Assembly: GCA_910585905.1 (NCBI GenBank)
Contig: CAJUID010000013.1
Span: 1 to 64,000 of the forward strand
Source of the DNA: an uncultured Lachnospiraceae bacterium
Lineage (GTDB): Bacteria > Bacillota > Clostridia > Lachnospirales > Lachnospiraceae
Reading direction: 5' to 3'
DNA: 64,000 nucleotides
Each line of letters starts with the position of its first letter. Within the stretch, counting starts at the first letter, position 1. A program made the translations under genes and the position numbers. Shown here in pieces: positions 25,839 to 35,197 of the stretch. The notes beneath the pieces were generated by a model. The model made no database searches. It saw only the letters and a program-made list of their open reading frames with translations, and had not been told where the DNA came from.

Positions 25839-26709
25839 GCACCCGCTCAAAGGTCTCCTCCGAAATAATTGCCGGATGGCTCCCCTCACTTATTCTCCAC
25901 TGCTCTTTTGGCAAAGCCATGCATTTTTTATGGTATCCGATGTAATTTTCATATTTATGCCACACATGCTTTCCACAATACACTGGATTTTTAAGAATCC
26001 GCATCACCTTTACTGGATAAAGTTTTGCCGGAAACGCCTTCTTCTCTAATTTAACAGCAATATCTTGGTATGAATGCCCCTCCTCCGCCAACTGAAAGAT
26101 ATCCCGGATGATAGATGCCTCCTGTTCCTTTATCTTCCACTGCCCCCGCTCCAGCTGATAGCCAAACGGTGGTTTTGCCACGGCATACTCACCCCGCTCC
26201 TTTTTGGCACTAAGGCTTGCCTTTACTTTTCTAGAAATGTCCCTGCTATAATATTCATAAAAAAGGCTCTTAAAACGTAAAACTAACATATCCCTTCCAT
26301 CTCTCCGACTGTCATAGTGATCCCCCAGTGCAATCAGTTCTGTATTGCTCGCCGGAAATATCTGCTCTCTAAGCGAAGCCAGGTAAAGATGATTTCTAGA
26401 AAGCCTTGAAAAATCCTTTACAACCACTGCGTAAACCATTCCGTTCCTGGTCATAGAAAGCAACTGCTGTAAAGCAGGCCGGTTATCCTCTAACCCATTA
26501 TAGCCGTCGTCCATAAAAATTTTTGTCCTATATTGGCTAAGCCCTGCATCCAGCCTGACATAGCGCTCCAAAAGTGCCTGTTGGTTTTTAATGCTCCCAC
26601 TGGCACAAACATCAGGAAGAATGGTGCCTTGCATCGAGTCCGCCCCATTGCTATATTTCCTATGATCGGCTTTTGACAGGCGAAGATAAAGAGCCACAAT
26701 CCGTTCCAT
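25825..26709 (-). CDS. serine recombinase, C-terminally truncated
   Basis: A 294-aa protein with the resolvase domain (YLRLSKAD with the catalytic serine at residue 12, and VVVKDFSRLSRNH) and the recombinase domain (PPFGYQLERG, YPVKVMRILKNPVYCGKHVW). Large serine recombinases normally run past 450 residues with a zinc ribbon and coiled coil; here the frame stops at ETFERVQNKG, and its last codons lie within the GH43 terminator. DNA-binding and control parts are missing, so activity is doubtful. AAAGAGG precedes the start. Confidence 0.8.
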   Translation of the reverse strand: MERIVALYLRLSKADHRKYSNGADSMQGTILPDVCASGSIKNQQALLERYVRLDAGLSQYRTKIFMDDGYNGLEDNRPALQQLLSMTRNGMVYAVVVKDFSRLSRNHLYLASLREQIFPASNTELIALGDHYDSRRDGRDMLVLRFKSLFYEYYSRDISRKVKASLSAKKERGEYAVAKPPFGYQLERGQWKIKEQEASIIRDIFQLAEEGHSYQDIAVKLEKKAFPAKLYPVKVMRILKNPVYCGKHVWHKYENYIGYHKKCMALPKEQWRISEGSHPAIISEETFERVQNKG

Positions 26710-26887
26710 ATCACAACCTCTTTTCATATACGATTAACCATTATCCAGAAAATATCTGTTACTCTGTTAGTATATGCCGCAAGCTCCCAAAAACTCACTG
26801 ACTTCGATTGCGCCCTAGCAAAAACGCTAAAAGGTTTTTGTGGGTACACCACTATGTTTCGAGCAGTATCCTATAACACACAAAAAA

Positions 26888-26919
26888 TCCCTGACTCTCC
26901 ATAACTACAGAATCAGGGA
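26888..26919 (-). terminator. terminator of the carD gene
   Basis: On the minus strand TCCCTGATTCT pairs with AGAGTCAGGGA and is followed by six Ts. It lies 19 bases after the carD stop. Confidence 0.85.
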
Positions 26920-26937
26920 CTCTTGTCCAATTTGTTA

Positions 26938-27459
26938 TTACAATGCAAGCACTTCTTCTTTCTCTTCGATATGGCTGGCAATAAACTTCTCTACCTCATC
27001 CTTTTCAATATCTAGGGCAACGGCCAATTCACCATATAGGCTATCCTCTGCCATCTTCAGATACCTTTCATCCACAGAGGCAAGCTTTTTTCCTCCCTCC
27101 ATACGGGACTGACGGCGCAAATACAGCGTTTTAATAATCTTTGTCCATTCAATGTGATTGCAGGTTTTCATCCTCTGGCTGTAAATTTCCTCTCTTTTCT
27201 TTTCATCACTAACCCAGAGAGGCTCAATCTCTGGAATCCGCTCTACAAAAGCTAGAGCCTCTTCCTTTGACAACACATGTCTCATCGCAATCTTTTCGTT
27301 ATCGACTGGGGTATAAATCCTGCTTCCGTTAGAATATACCGGAAGCAACGTATAATACTGCTTTCCCCTTGCCGCACCGGACATATCCATAGTACCAATG
27401 TCAACCACTTCACATACACCGCTGTTGCCGTAAATCACAAACTCTCCTTTTCGAAACAT
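26938..27459 (-). CDS. CarD family transcriptional regulator
   Basis: A 173-aa protein. The first 60 residues form the RNA-polymerase-interacting domain (FRKGEFVIYGNSGVCEV, then KQYYTLLPVYSNGSRIYTPV), the rest a helical DNA-binding domain. CarD proteins stabilise the open promoter complex and set rRNA expression and stress responses. Start at 27459 set by AAGGAGG. It is monocistronic. Confidence 0.9.
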   Translation of the reverse strand: MFRKGEFVIYGNSGVCEVVDIGTMDMSGAARGKQYYTLLPVYSNGSRIYTPVDNEKIAMRHVLSKEEALAFVERIPEIEPLWVSDEKKREEIYSQRMKTCNHIEWTKIIKTLYLRRQSRMEGGKKLASVDERYLKMAEDSLYGELAVALDIEKDEVEKFIASHIEEKEEVLAL

Positions 27460-27977
27460 GCCGCACCTCCTTCCATGCCGCGTTAAAGTGCCTATAAACC
27501 TATTATTATTATAACGCAAAATGATATTTCTCGTAAGAGTTTATTTATATTTTTCCCAATTTTGGTACTTTTTCTCAAAAAGCTTAAAAAAAATTAGCTA
27601 TTCTGCACAGATTGTCGCTATTCATGCCTATTTTTAAAATATAACCAGACTTATCGCGCTTGCACGTATGGGAGTGACTATTTTCTGGAATTTGCGTGTA
27701 CACTGTTCAAAACAGCATAAGTTGCTTTTTGCAGCGACAGACCGTATAGACGGCTGACTTTACGCATAATGCTTAGAATACCGTAAATGGCAACTACAGA
27801 TTATAGTGTGGCTAAAATTACTTTTTTTCCTTTATAATATAAAGTTTTTTTGATATAATGAGGATTGTGTTCACGAAAATATTACATAAGCAAAAGGCAG
27901 CATTTCCTTACACTGCCTTTACACATCATCGAAAGGGCTCTGCCCCCTGCATGATGCGTAGAAACGGAGGATTTATT
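27460..27977. other. divergent intergenic region carD / putP
   Basis: No gene is seen. GATATAATG at 27852-27860 provides a -10 element for the plus strand. After it, AAAGGCAG and CTGCCTTT (27893-27920) form a stem in the putP leader. The middle (27640-27800) holds several short inverted repeats but no riboswitch class I can name. Confidence 0.45.
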
Positions 27978-29504
27978 ATGAACAGTATTACTATTGGAAT
28001 TTTTATCGTTATTGTCGTCTATCTTGTGATGATGATAGCGATTGGCATTTTTTATTCCAAAAAGAACAATGACGTAAATGATTTCTACCTGGGCGGCCGC
28101 AAATTGGGTCCTCTGGTAACGGCAATGAGCGCCGAGGCATCTGATATGAGCAGTTATCTTTTAATGGGGCTGCCTGGGCTTGCCTATCTTTCCGGCCTTG
28201 CGGATGTCGGATGGACTGCCATCGGGCTTGCACTGGGAACCTACTTTAACTGGCTTCTGGTGTCAAAACGCCTCCGCCGCTACAGTGCAAAAGCTGGGAA
28301 TGCAATTACCATTCCTGAGTTTTTTTCCAACCGTTACCGCGACAATAGCCGCATGCTTCTGGCAATCTCGGCCATTATTATCGTAATCTTTTTTGTACCA
28401 TATACTGGCTCTGGATTTGCTGCCTGTGGAAAACTTTTCTCAACATTGTTTGGAATCCCTTATTTCCCAGCTATGGTAGGCAGTGCGATTATTATCGTTG
28501 CTTACACAGCACTCGGTGGTTTCCTGGCAGCCAGCACTACCGACCTGATCCAGAGTATTGTTATGACAGCGGCACTAATTATCGTTGCAGTATTCGGTGT
28601 ATCCGTTGCAGGCGGTATGGATAATGTGATAAACAATGCCAAGTCTCTTTCTGGATATTTAGGCATGTTTACCACACACGATGCTGTGTCCGGCAGTTCT
28701 AACCCTTACGGCTTCATTACGATTATCTCCACCCTTGCATGGGGCCTGGGCTACTTCGGTATGCCCCATATCCTGCTTCGTTTTATGGGGACGGAAAGCG
28801 AAGAAAAACTTACACTTTCCAGACGGATCGCCACAATCTGGGTTGTTATATCCATGTTCGTTGCTATTTTTATCGGCATCATTGGTTACAGTGTGTCCGT
28901 TGCAGGTAAAATTGATATATTCACTACTTCTGGGGAATCCGAAACTTTGATTATCAAACTTGCTATGCTTTTAAGCAAACACGGTGTGATTGCAATTATT
29001 TTAGCTGGCCTGATCTTAGCCGGAATCCTCGCCTGTACCATGTCTACCTCAGACTCGCAGCTTTTGGCAGCATCTTCCAGCGTATCACAAAACCTGCTGC
29101 AAGATGTACTTCATATCAACCTTTCCAAAAAAGCTTCTATGCTGGCTGCACGTTTGACAGTTGTAGCCATTGCCGTTGTCGGAGTCGTTATAGCAAAAGA
29201 CCCAGACAGTTCTATCTTTAACATTGTTTCCTTTGCCTGGGCAGGCTTTGGCGCTTCCTTTGGCCCTGTTATGGTCTTCGCCCTGTTTTGGAAACGTTCT
29301 AACCGAAATGGCGCATTGGCAGGAATGATCGTTGGCGGCGCTATGGTATTTATCTGGAAATACCTGGTACGGCCTCTCGGCGGAATATTTGATATATATG
29401 AACTTCTTCCAGCGTTTATCTGCGCCAGCATCGCAATTATAGCTGTGAGTCTTCTCTCGGCACCACCTTCTAAAGAAATTATGGATGAATTTGAATCCAT
29501 TTAA
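27978..29504 (+). CDS. sodium/solute symporter, PutP (proline) type
   Basis: A 508-aa membrane protein with about 13 helices. YLGGRKLGPLVTAMSAEASD and MSSYLLMGLPG are the PutP signature region with residues that bind sodium, and GFGASFGPVMVFALFWKR is typical at the end. It most likely imports proline with Na+. The start at 27978 is chosen because GGAGG stands eight bases upstream; the frame continues 40 codons further up into the leader. Confidence 0.88.
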   Translation: MNSITIGIFIVIVVYLVMMIAIGIFYSKKNNDVNDFYLGGRKLGPLVTAMSAEASDMSSYLLMGLPGLAYLSGLADVGWTAIGLALGTYFNWLLVSKRLRRYSAKAGNAITIPEFFSNRYRDNSRMLLAISAIIIVIFFVPYTGSGFAACGKLFSTLFGIPYFPAMVGSAIIIVAYTALGGFLAASTTDLIQSIVMTAALIIVAVFGVSVAGGMDNVINNAKSLSGYLGMFTTHDAVSGSSNPYGFITIISTLAWGLGYFGMPHILLRFMGTESEEKLTLSRRIATIWVVISMFVAIFIGIIGYSVSVAGKIDIFTTSGESETLIIKLAMLLSKHGVIAIILAGLILAGILACTMSTSDSQLLAASSSVSQNLLQDVLHINLSKKASMLAARLTVVAIAVVGVVIAKDPDSSIFNIVSFAWAGFGASFGPVMVFALFWKRSNRNGALAGMIVGGAMVFIWKYLVRPLGGIFDIYELLPAFICASIAIIAVSLLSAPPSKEIMDEFESI

Positions 29505-29540
29505 TAGCTCTCAAAAGAATAAAAAAGATGAAAAACACAT

Positions 29541-29570
29541 TGGGGCATCCTCCGCTAAGAGGATGCCCCA
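29541..29570 (+). terminator. terminator of the symporter gene
   Basis: TGGGGCATCCTC and GAGGATGCCCCA form a perfect 12-pair stem with a six-base loop, followed by an AT-rich tail. Confidence 0.85.
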
Positions 29571-29600
29571 TTATAAATGTCTTTTTGTAGGAAATAATAT

Positions 29601-30542
29601 TTAATCTACTATCAGATACGCAATCATAACAACCAAAATCTGAATGATCGCAAACCGAAACACTACCTGTGTATCTGACCAGCCTTTTCCCTTTCTGGCA
29701 TGGTCATGAAGCGGTGTCCTTGTATTCTTTAAAATCGCTATCTTCAAAAATCGAAGTAAAAAAATCTTAACCAGCCCAATTCCTCCATCCACAACCAATA
29801 CGGCAGCAAGAAGAAGAAAAATAAATGGATGCCCTGTTTTCATTGCTATCACGGCAATATAAAAGCCTAGTGCCCTCGAGCCTGCATCTCCCATTAACAT
29901 ACTGCTTGGCTTTGAATTAAAACACAAATACGCCAAAAGGACAGCTACAAAAATTAGGCAGGATGCCCCATATTTCCCAAGGCTTTCTGGAAAAAGCACA
30001 GCAAACGATGTCAAAGTTACACAGCAAAGACTGGCACAAAGCCCGTCTACGCCGTCTGAACAATTTGTAACATTAATGGATACCCACAGAAGGATAACGC
30101 CAAGCACAAAATAAAGCGGCGCTGGTATTTCCCATTTATACATGCCAAATTGGATAACTGTAGAATTATAATTCATAAAGTTCCACATTGTAAGAAGGGA
30201 TAACATTAAATCAATCGCACCCTTCTTATAGTCGCTCCACGGATTTTTGGCAGCATCATCAAGATATCCGCTTAACATCATTGCAAACAACAGAATACAA
30301 TACACTATGTACTCCCTTGTAACCGGAAGAAACAACAGGGTTGAGATAATAAAAACCGTTGTCAGAATCAACCCCACGCCCCGGATTTTCCCTTTTGACA
30401 GGGCGCCGTTGACCGCAAACTCCCTGCCCTGGTCTTTTGGCAAGAAAGAAAATGGAAAACGTAAACAGAAAAAAGTAAGAATAAATGCAAACAGAACGCC
30501 CATCATGGCAATCTGGTTGGATGGCATATATTGATATAGCAT
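29601..30542 (-). CDS. MraY-like phospho-N-acetylmuramoyl-pentapeptide transferase
   Basis: A 313-aa polytopic membrane protein with MraY active-site motifs: YLDDAAK (usually DDXXK), NCSDGVDGL (N-x-[ST]-DGxDG), MGDAGSRALG and the histidine-rich PLHDHARKGKG loop. It would attach UDP-MurNAc-pentapeptide to undecaprenyl phosphate. It stands alone, away from any mur/fts genes, and is shorter than or divergent from the usual dcw-cluster enzyme, so it may be a paralogue with a special role. Good RBS. Confidence 0.85.
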   Translation of the reverse strand: MLYQYMPSNQIAMMGVLFAFILTFFCLRFPFSFLPKDQGREFAVNGALSKGKIRGVGLILTTVFIISTLLFLPVTREYIVYCILLFAMMLSGYLDDAAKNPWSDYKKGAIDLMLSLLTMWNFMNYNSTVIQFGMYKWEIPAPLYFVLGVILLWVSINVTNCSDGVDGLCASLCCVTLTSFAVLFPESLGKYGASCLIFVAVLLAYLCFNSKPSSMLMGDAGSRALGFYIAVIAMKTGHPFIFLLLAAVLVVDGGIGLVKIFLLRFLKIAILKNTRTPLHDHARKGKGWSDTQVVFRFAIIQILVVMIAYLIVD

Positions 30543-30656
30543 CTGCCTTCTCCTCCTTCGTCACAATTTTTTAACCACATCAAAGTATAACCCTCGCCTA
30601 TTATAACATATTTTAAGAGTGCTGCACATATGATTTCTGGCTTTTCATTCTTCATT

Positions 30657-31631
30657 TTACCCGCAATTCCTTCCCGCTTCCTCACACAAAGCACAAAGCC
30701 CTTCATAAGTTTCCACCTCATTTACCCTGCGGCGGATTCCAGCAGAATTTTTGTATCCTGCCGTATACCATGCGACATGCTTACGCATCTCCCGCATTCC
30801 CATCAACTCTCCCTTAAAATCCATCAACATTTTCCCATGCCGGAGAATCATGGCAAGCACCTCTTCAAACTCTGGTTTCTTCTCATAAATACCACTCCTG
30901 TGCCATGTTTTAATCTGACGGAACAGCCAAGGATTGCCTCTTGCCCCCCTCGCAAGCATCAACCCGTCACAGCCCGTCTCATTCTCACATCGCACAGCAT
31001 CCTCCACGGTAAAGATATCCCCGCTTGCAAAAACCGGGATAGAAACCGCCCTCTTTACCTTTGTAATAATCTCCCAATCCGCCTTGCCATTATAATACTC
31101 CTCCCTTGTGCGCCCGTGAACCGCTATCGCTGCCGCCCCACTATCTTCCATGCGCTTTGCAAACTCTATGGCATTCACCATTCCTTCGTGAAATCCCTTG
31201 CGAAACTTTACTGTAACTGGTTTCTGAATTCTCTGGGAAATGCTTTTTACAATCTTTCCGGCAAGCTCAGGGTTCTTCATTAGGGCAGACCCCTCGCCAT
31301 TGTTCACCACCTTTGGCACTGGACAGCCCATATTTATGTCCAATATATCAAAATTCCTTTCCTCAATCTCTGCAGCCATATCTGCCATCAATTCCGGCTC
31401 CGAGCCAAAAAGCTGCAAAGCCACTGGCCTTTCTGCCTCAGCAATCTCCCATAGCTTTTCCGTATTTTTGTTATGGTAATAGATGCCCTTGGCGCTAATC
31501 ATTTCCGTATAAACCAGGTCGGCGCCCTGCTCCTTACATAATACGCGAAATGGCAGGTCTGTTACCCCTGCCATTGGTGCCAATATTAAATTTCCGGCTA
31601 ACTCTACATTTCCTATCTTAATCTTTTTCAT
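30657..31631 (-). CDS. dusB: tRNA-dihydrouridine synthase DusB
   Basis: A 324-aa FMN enzyme with LAPMAGVTDLPFR, DINMGCPVPKVV (catalytic cysteine in MGCP), AVHGRTREEYY and LMLARGARGNPWLF. It reduces specific uridines in tRNA. Start at 31631, ten bases after the coaX stop, with AGGA upstream. Same operon as coaX and birA. Confidence 0.94.
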   Translation of the reverse strand: MKKIKIGNVELAGNLILAPMAGVTDLPFRVLCKEQGADLVYTEMISAKGIYYHNKNTEKLWEIAEAERPVALQLFGSEPELMADMAAEIEERNFDILDINMGCPVPKVVNNGEGSALMKNPELAGKIVKSISQRIQKPVTVKFRKGFHEGMVNAIEFAKRMEDSGAAAIAVHGRTREEYYNGKADWEIITKVKRAVSIPVFASGDIFTVEDAVRCENETGCDGLMLARGARGNPWLFRQIKTWHRSGIYEKKPEFEEVLAMILRHGKMLMDFKGELMGMREMRKHVAWYTAGYKNSAGIRRRVNEVETYEGLCALCEEAGRNCG

Positions 31632-31641
31632 ACACAATTTC

Positions 31642-32427
31642 CTATCCCACACTGCGTTCATGCCGCTGCTTCTGGTAAATATACAATAACCCCTTTAAGG
31701 TCAGGTCCGCGTCATATATCTGAATCTCATCGGTATTCTCAGAAACAATTTTTCCAAGGCCGCCCGTCGCCACAACCTTTGCATCTGGAAGTCCTGCTTC
31801 TTTCTTAATTTTTCGGATAATATATTCTGTCTGTCCCAGAGTACCATAAAAAAGCCCTGCCTGCATTGAAGAAATCGTCTCCTTTGCGATTGCGCTCCCC
31901 GGACATTTAATCTCGATTTCCGGTAAATTTGCTGTATTATTCCACAGAGCATTTGCCGAAATTCGGATTCCCGGACTTATGACCCCACCCTGAAATGTCC
32001 CGTCCTCTGTTACCAGATCATATGTAGTGGCTGTACCAAAATCCGCCACAATTACCGGCCCACCATATTGTTCATATGCACTGACTGCATCAACAATCCT
32101 GTCTGGGCCTATTTCCTTCGGATTTATTGTATTGATCCGTATCCCGGTCTTTGTTCCAGCCCCCACGACAACCGGCTGGCAATGAAGATATTTAATAATT
32201 CCGCTTGTAAATGAATACATCATCTTTGGCACTACCGAGGCAATGATTACTTCCTTAATCCGATCTGGCAGAAAGCCCTTCTGCGCTAATATACTGCAAA
32301 GCAGCTCCCCATATTCATCCGAGGTACGGGATACCGTTACCGTAAAGCGAAATCTCGTTACCAGTTCATTCCCATCAAATACTCCAAAAGAAATATCTGT
32401 ATTCCCTACATCTACTGCCAATAACAT
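31642..32427 (-). CDS. coaX: type III pantothenate kinase CoaX
   Basis: A 261-aa ASKHA-fold kinase: MLLAVDVGNTDISFGVFDG is the phosphate loop, GPDRIVDAVSAYE and DFGTATTYD are conserved. It phosphorylates pantothenate, first step of CoA synthesis, and is not inhibited by CoA in this class. With coaE at 54923-55516 the window holds the first and last CoA steps. Confidence 0.95.
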   Translation of the reverse strand: MLLAVDVGNTDISFGVFDGNELVTRFRFTVTVSRTSDEYGELLCSILAQKGFLPDRIKEVIIASVVPKMMYSFTSGIIKYLHCQPVVVGAGTKTGIRINTINPKEIGPDRIVDAVSAYEQYGGPVIVADFGTATTYDLVTEDGTFQGGVISPGIRISANALWNNTANLPEIEIKCPGSAIAKETISSMQAGLFYGTLGQTEYIIRKIKKEAGLPDAKVVATGGLGKIVSENTDEIQIYDADLTLKGLLYIYQKQRHERSVG

Positions 32428-32504
32428 GTTAAATTTCCTCTCATTCTTTTCCGTATATGCGGTGTTTCATAACTATTTTCAAATAATCAATCATAAGCCA
32501 TTGT

Positions 32505-32668
32505 TCAAATTTATTCTCGCGTATGCAACGAGCCAAACGCAATGCTTGCAAGGAACTGAAAGTTCCTTTGCATTTGGCGACTGCGCGCGGGTCAAATACC
32601 CCGCCCCTCTGGGGCGAAATTAGAGAAACTAGGGCATGCCCCGTTGCTCTGCAGCGGGGTATTTGACT
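32505..32668. repeat. compound intergenic repeat with 14-bp terminal palindrome
   Basis: The left part (32513-32575) is similar, on the opposite strand, to 2796-2862. The right part is closed by GTCAAATACCCCGC (32591-32604) and its exact complement GCGGGGTATTTGAC (32654-32667); inside lie a GCCCCTCTGGGGC hairpin and GGGCATGCCCC. Related arms occur at 11474-11507, 17274-17325 and 48566-48630. Confidence 0.7.
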
Positions 32669-32679
32669 ACAAACAGCCC

Positions 32680-33051
32680 CTATTCCCGCTCTCCAAGAAG
32701 ATCACTAATATCTTCTTGCAAAAACTTTGCCTTATAATATAATTCCAGAGCCTCCAAAAGTTCTCTTTTCTCTGCCTGTATCTGCTTAATCTTTAATACG
32801 CTGCCAATTTCATCAAATAAAAGGTCATTCTCCCTCGCTGTCACATGCAGCAGCAAGTTCCCACAATCATCAAAATGCAATGTCAGAATTCCGCCTATCT
32901 CTGCTGTATACAACACACACATAATCTGCAATTCTTCCTGTATCGAGACTGGCAGACCAGAAAAATCGGGATTTAGATAATATTTTTCCTCATAGGCACT
33001 TGCCGCGCACAATATAACTCCCTGTACGGCCATTCCATCAAACATATCCAT
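32680..33051 (-). CDS. conserved hypothetical protein between birA and coaX
   Basis: A 123-aa acidic protein without membrane segments. It looks like the small conserved protein found next to birA and coaX in Lachnospiraceae, but I cannot name a function. The start overlaps the birA end by 14 bases, and GGGGGG precedes it, so it is co-translated with birA. Confidence 0.75.
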   Translation of the reverse strand: MDMFDGMAVQGVILCAASAYEEKYYLNPDFSGLPVSIQEELQIMCVLYTAEIGGILTLHFDDCGNLLLHVTARENDLLFDEIGSVLKIKQIQAEKRELLEALELYYKAKFLQEDISDLLGERE

Positions 33052-34039
33052 ATACCCCCCTTACCGACACCTCACCTGAGACAATCCGCTTTAATCTGCC
33101 ATCAATTTCAACAAGCAAAGCGCCATCCCGGTCAATTCCTCTGGCAATCCCCCGGTCCATATTCTCTGGGGAAGACTGCTCTACCATTCCATAATATACG
33201 CAAACCTCCTGATCACGGTTTGCCAGCACAGCATTATATTCCTCCACAAAAGCGGACAAATCCTGCTCCTTTACAAATTGTTCATAGTAACTACAAAAAA
33301 TATGGATCATATCGGCAATCAACTCAGAACGGTCTATTTTTTTCCCTGTTTGAAGGAAAATAGAGGTCGCTGTCTCCTCAATTTCTTTTGGAAAGGAGGC
33401 CGTGTTTGCATTAATCCCTATGCCTGTCACCACATAATGTACATAATTCTCCTCAGAACTCATCTCCGTAAGTATACCACAAATCTTCTTTTTGGCAAGA
33501 ATAACATCATTCGGCCATTTAATTTCTGCCTGTACACCATACAGCTCACGAATCGCCTTTGTTAAAGCCAGCGCTGAAAGCAAGGTAATACCAGAAACCT
33601 TTACCGGCGGAAGTTCTGGACGCAGAAGCAGCGTCATCCATATCCCAACTCCAGGTTCCGAATTCCAGTTTCTTCCTCTGCGCCCCTTCCCGGCAGTCTG
33701 CGTCTCTGCTATGACCAGTGTGCCCTCCGGCCCGCCAAACTCTGCTAGCTGTTTTGCCTTTGTATTAGTGGAATCCAATGTATCAAAACATTCTACCTTC
33801 TGGCACAGACAGCCCTCTGGCAGACGGCTTAGGATATCTGGTGCGTATAGCCTGGATGGAGAATTTAAAAGCCGATATCCCTTATTTGTCACAGACTCTA
33901 TTTCATAGCCATTCTCCTTTAAGGCAGTTATATTTTTCCATACCGCCTGCCTGGACACCCCAAACTGGCTGCACAAAAAAGCGCCAGATACAAATCCATC
34001 TCCATGTTCCCTAAGCGCCCTAAGTATCTTCTCCTTCAT
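33038..34039 (-). CDS. birA: bifunctional biotin ligase / biotin operon repressor BirA
   Basis: A 333-aa protein with an N-terminal winged helix-turn-helix (FGVSRQAVWKNITALKENGY) and a ligase domain with GKGRRGRNW and WPNDVIL. It biotinylates acetyl-CoA or other biotin carboxylases, and with the helix-turn-helix it can also repress biotin genes. Starts three bases after the argF stop. Confidence 0.94.
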   Translation of the reverse strand: MKEKILRALREHGDGFVSGAFLCSQFGVSRQAVWKNITALKENGYEIESVTNKGYRLLNSPSRLYAPDILSRLPEGCLCQKVECFDTLDSTNTKAKQLAEFGGPEGTLVIAETQTAGKGRRGRNWNSEPGVGIWMTLLLRPELPPVKVSGITLLSALALTKAIRELYGVQAEIKWPNDVILAKKKICGILTEMSSEENYVHYVVTGIGINANTASFPKEIEETATSIFLQTGKKIDRSELIADMIHIFCSYYEQFVKEQDLSAFVEEYNAVLANRDQEVCVYYGMVEQSSPENMDRGIARGIDRDGALLVEIDGRLKRIVSGEVSVRGVYGYV

Positions 34040-34042
34040 TGT

Positions 34043-35032
34043 CTAATATCCCAAAGTCGCTGCCATCACAGCCTTTATTGTATGCATTCTATTTTCTGCC
34101 TCATCAAATACTACAGATTGCGCAGACTCAAATACTTCATCTGTTACTTCAAGTTCCTTCATGCCAAACTTATCAAAAACTTCCTGTCCGATTTTAGTCT
34201 TTAAATCATGAAATGCTGGGAGACAATGAGTAAAAATAGCCGTTTCCTTTGCATTTTCCATAACTTTCTTATTTACCTGATAAGGGGACAATACCTTAAT
34301 ACGCTCCGCCCAGACTTCTTCTGGTTCTCCCATGGACACCCAGACATCTGTATAGATCACATCTGCATCCTTCGTTCCGCTCATCACATCTTCTGTCAAG
34401 GTAATTGAGCCTCCAGAAGCCTTTGCATATTCCTGGCACTGCTCTACAAGGCCAGAAGACGGAAAATATTCTTTTGCTGTACATGCAGTGAATTCCATAC
34501 CCATTTTCGCGCAGGCAATCATCAAAGAATTTCCCATATTATAGCGCGCATCTCCCATATAAACCAGTTTGATTCCTTTCCATTTGCCCAGGTGCTCGCG
34601 GATTGTTAATAATGTCGCAAGCATCTGTGTTGGATGATATTCATTGGTCAGCCCATTCCATACCGGCACCCCTGCATGCTTGGCAAGCTCCTCTACAATC
34701 TCCTGCCCAAAACCGCGGTACTCAATTCCATCAAACATACGCCCCAGAACTCTTGCCGTGTCTGCAATGCTCTCTTTCTTTCCAATCTGTGAACCAGTAG
34801 AATCAAGATAAGTCGTCCCCATCCCCATATCATGGGCAGCCACTTCAAAAGAACAGCGGGTACGGGTACTTGTCTTTTCAAAAATTAGCGCCACATTTTT
34901 ACCTACATAGTGATTAACTAACTCGCCGTTTTTTTTCTTCTCCTTTAGCTCTGCCGCAAGATCAACCAGATATGTAATCTCTTCCGGTGTAAAATCTTTT
35001 AATGTCAAAAAATTACGTCCTTTTAAATCCAT
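34043..35032 (-). CDS. argF: ornithine carbamoyltransferase ArgF
   Basis: A 329-aa enzyme with the carbamoyl-phosphate motif FEKTSTRTRCSFE, the HPTQ segment and HCLPAFHD with its catalytic cysteine. It makes citrulline from ornithine. The start at 35032 is preferred because AAAGG stands upstream at fair distance; an ATG nine bases earlier lies too near it. No other arginine gene is adjacent. Confidence 0.94.
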   Translation of the reverse strand: MDLKGRNFLTLKDFTPEEITYLVDLAAELKEKKKNGELVNHYVGKNVALIFEKTSTRTRCSFEVAAHDMGMGTTYLDSTGSQIGKKESIADTARVLGRMFDGIEYRGFGQEIVEELAKHAGVPVWNGLTNEYHPTQMLATLLTIREHLGKWKGIKLVYMGDARYNMGNSLMIACAKMGMEFTACTAKEYFPSSGLVEQCQEYAKASGGSITLTEDVMSGTKDADVIYTDVWVSMGEPEEVWAERIKVLSPYQVNKKVMENAKETAIFTHCLPAFHDLKTKIGQEVFDKFGMKELEVTDEVFESAQSVVFDEAENRMHTIKAVMAATLGY

Positions 35033-35119
35033 CTGTGCCATCCTTTCCCATCTAAGACACTGCCGCTTAAACATGCGCCTCACACGCCTTATATCGTAGA
35101 CAGTTCTCCCAAAATCTAA

Positions 35120-35154
35120 CAGCCCCCGAATATCCTTTCAGACATCCGGGGCCT
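35120..35154 (-). terminator. terminator after the SPFH gene
   Basis: GGCCCCGGAT pairs with ATTCGGGGGCT through G-C and G-T pairs on the minus strand; TGTTAGATTTT follows. It separates the SPFH/NfeD unit from argF. Confidence 0.65.
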
Positions 35155-35197
35155 GTATCCTTCTTACTAAGATATTATTCCTTCCAAGCCATTTTGA

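Noticed and set aside
27858..27977. Longer N-terminus for the symporter
   Set aside because: The 40 extra residues are not membrane-like and carry a leader hairpin; GGAGG supports the start at 27978.
30630..31283. 217-codon plus-strand ORF opposite dusB
   Set aside because: It mirrors the dusB reading frame and lacks an RBS.
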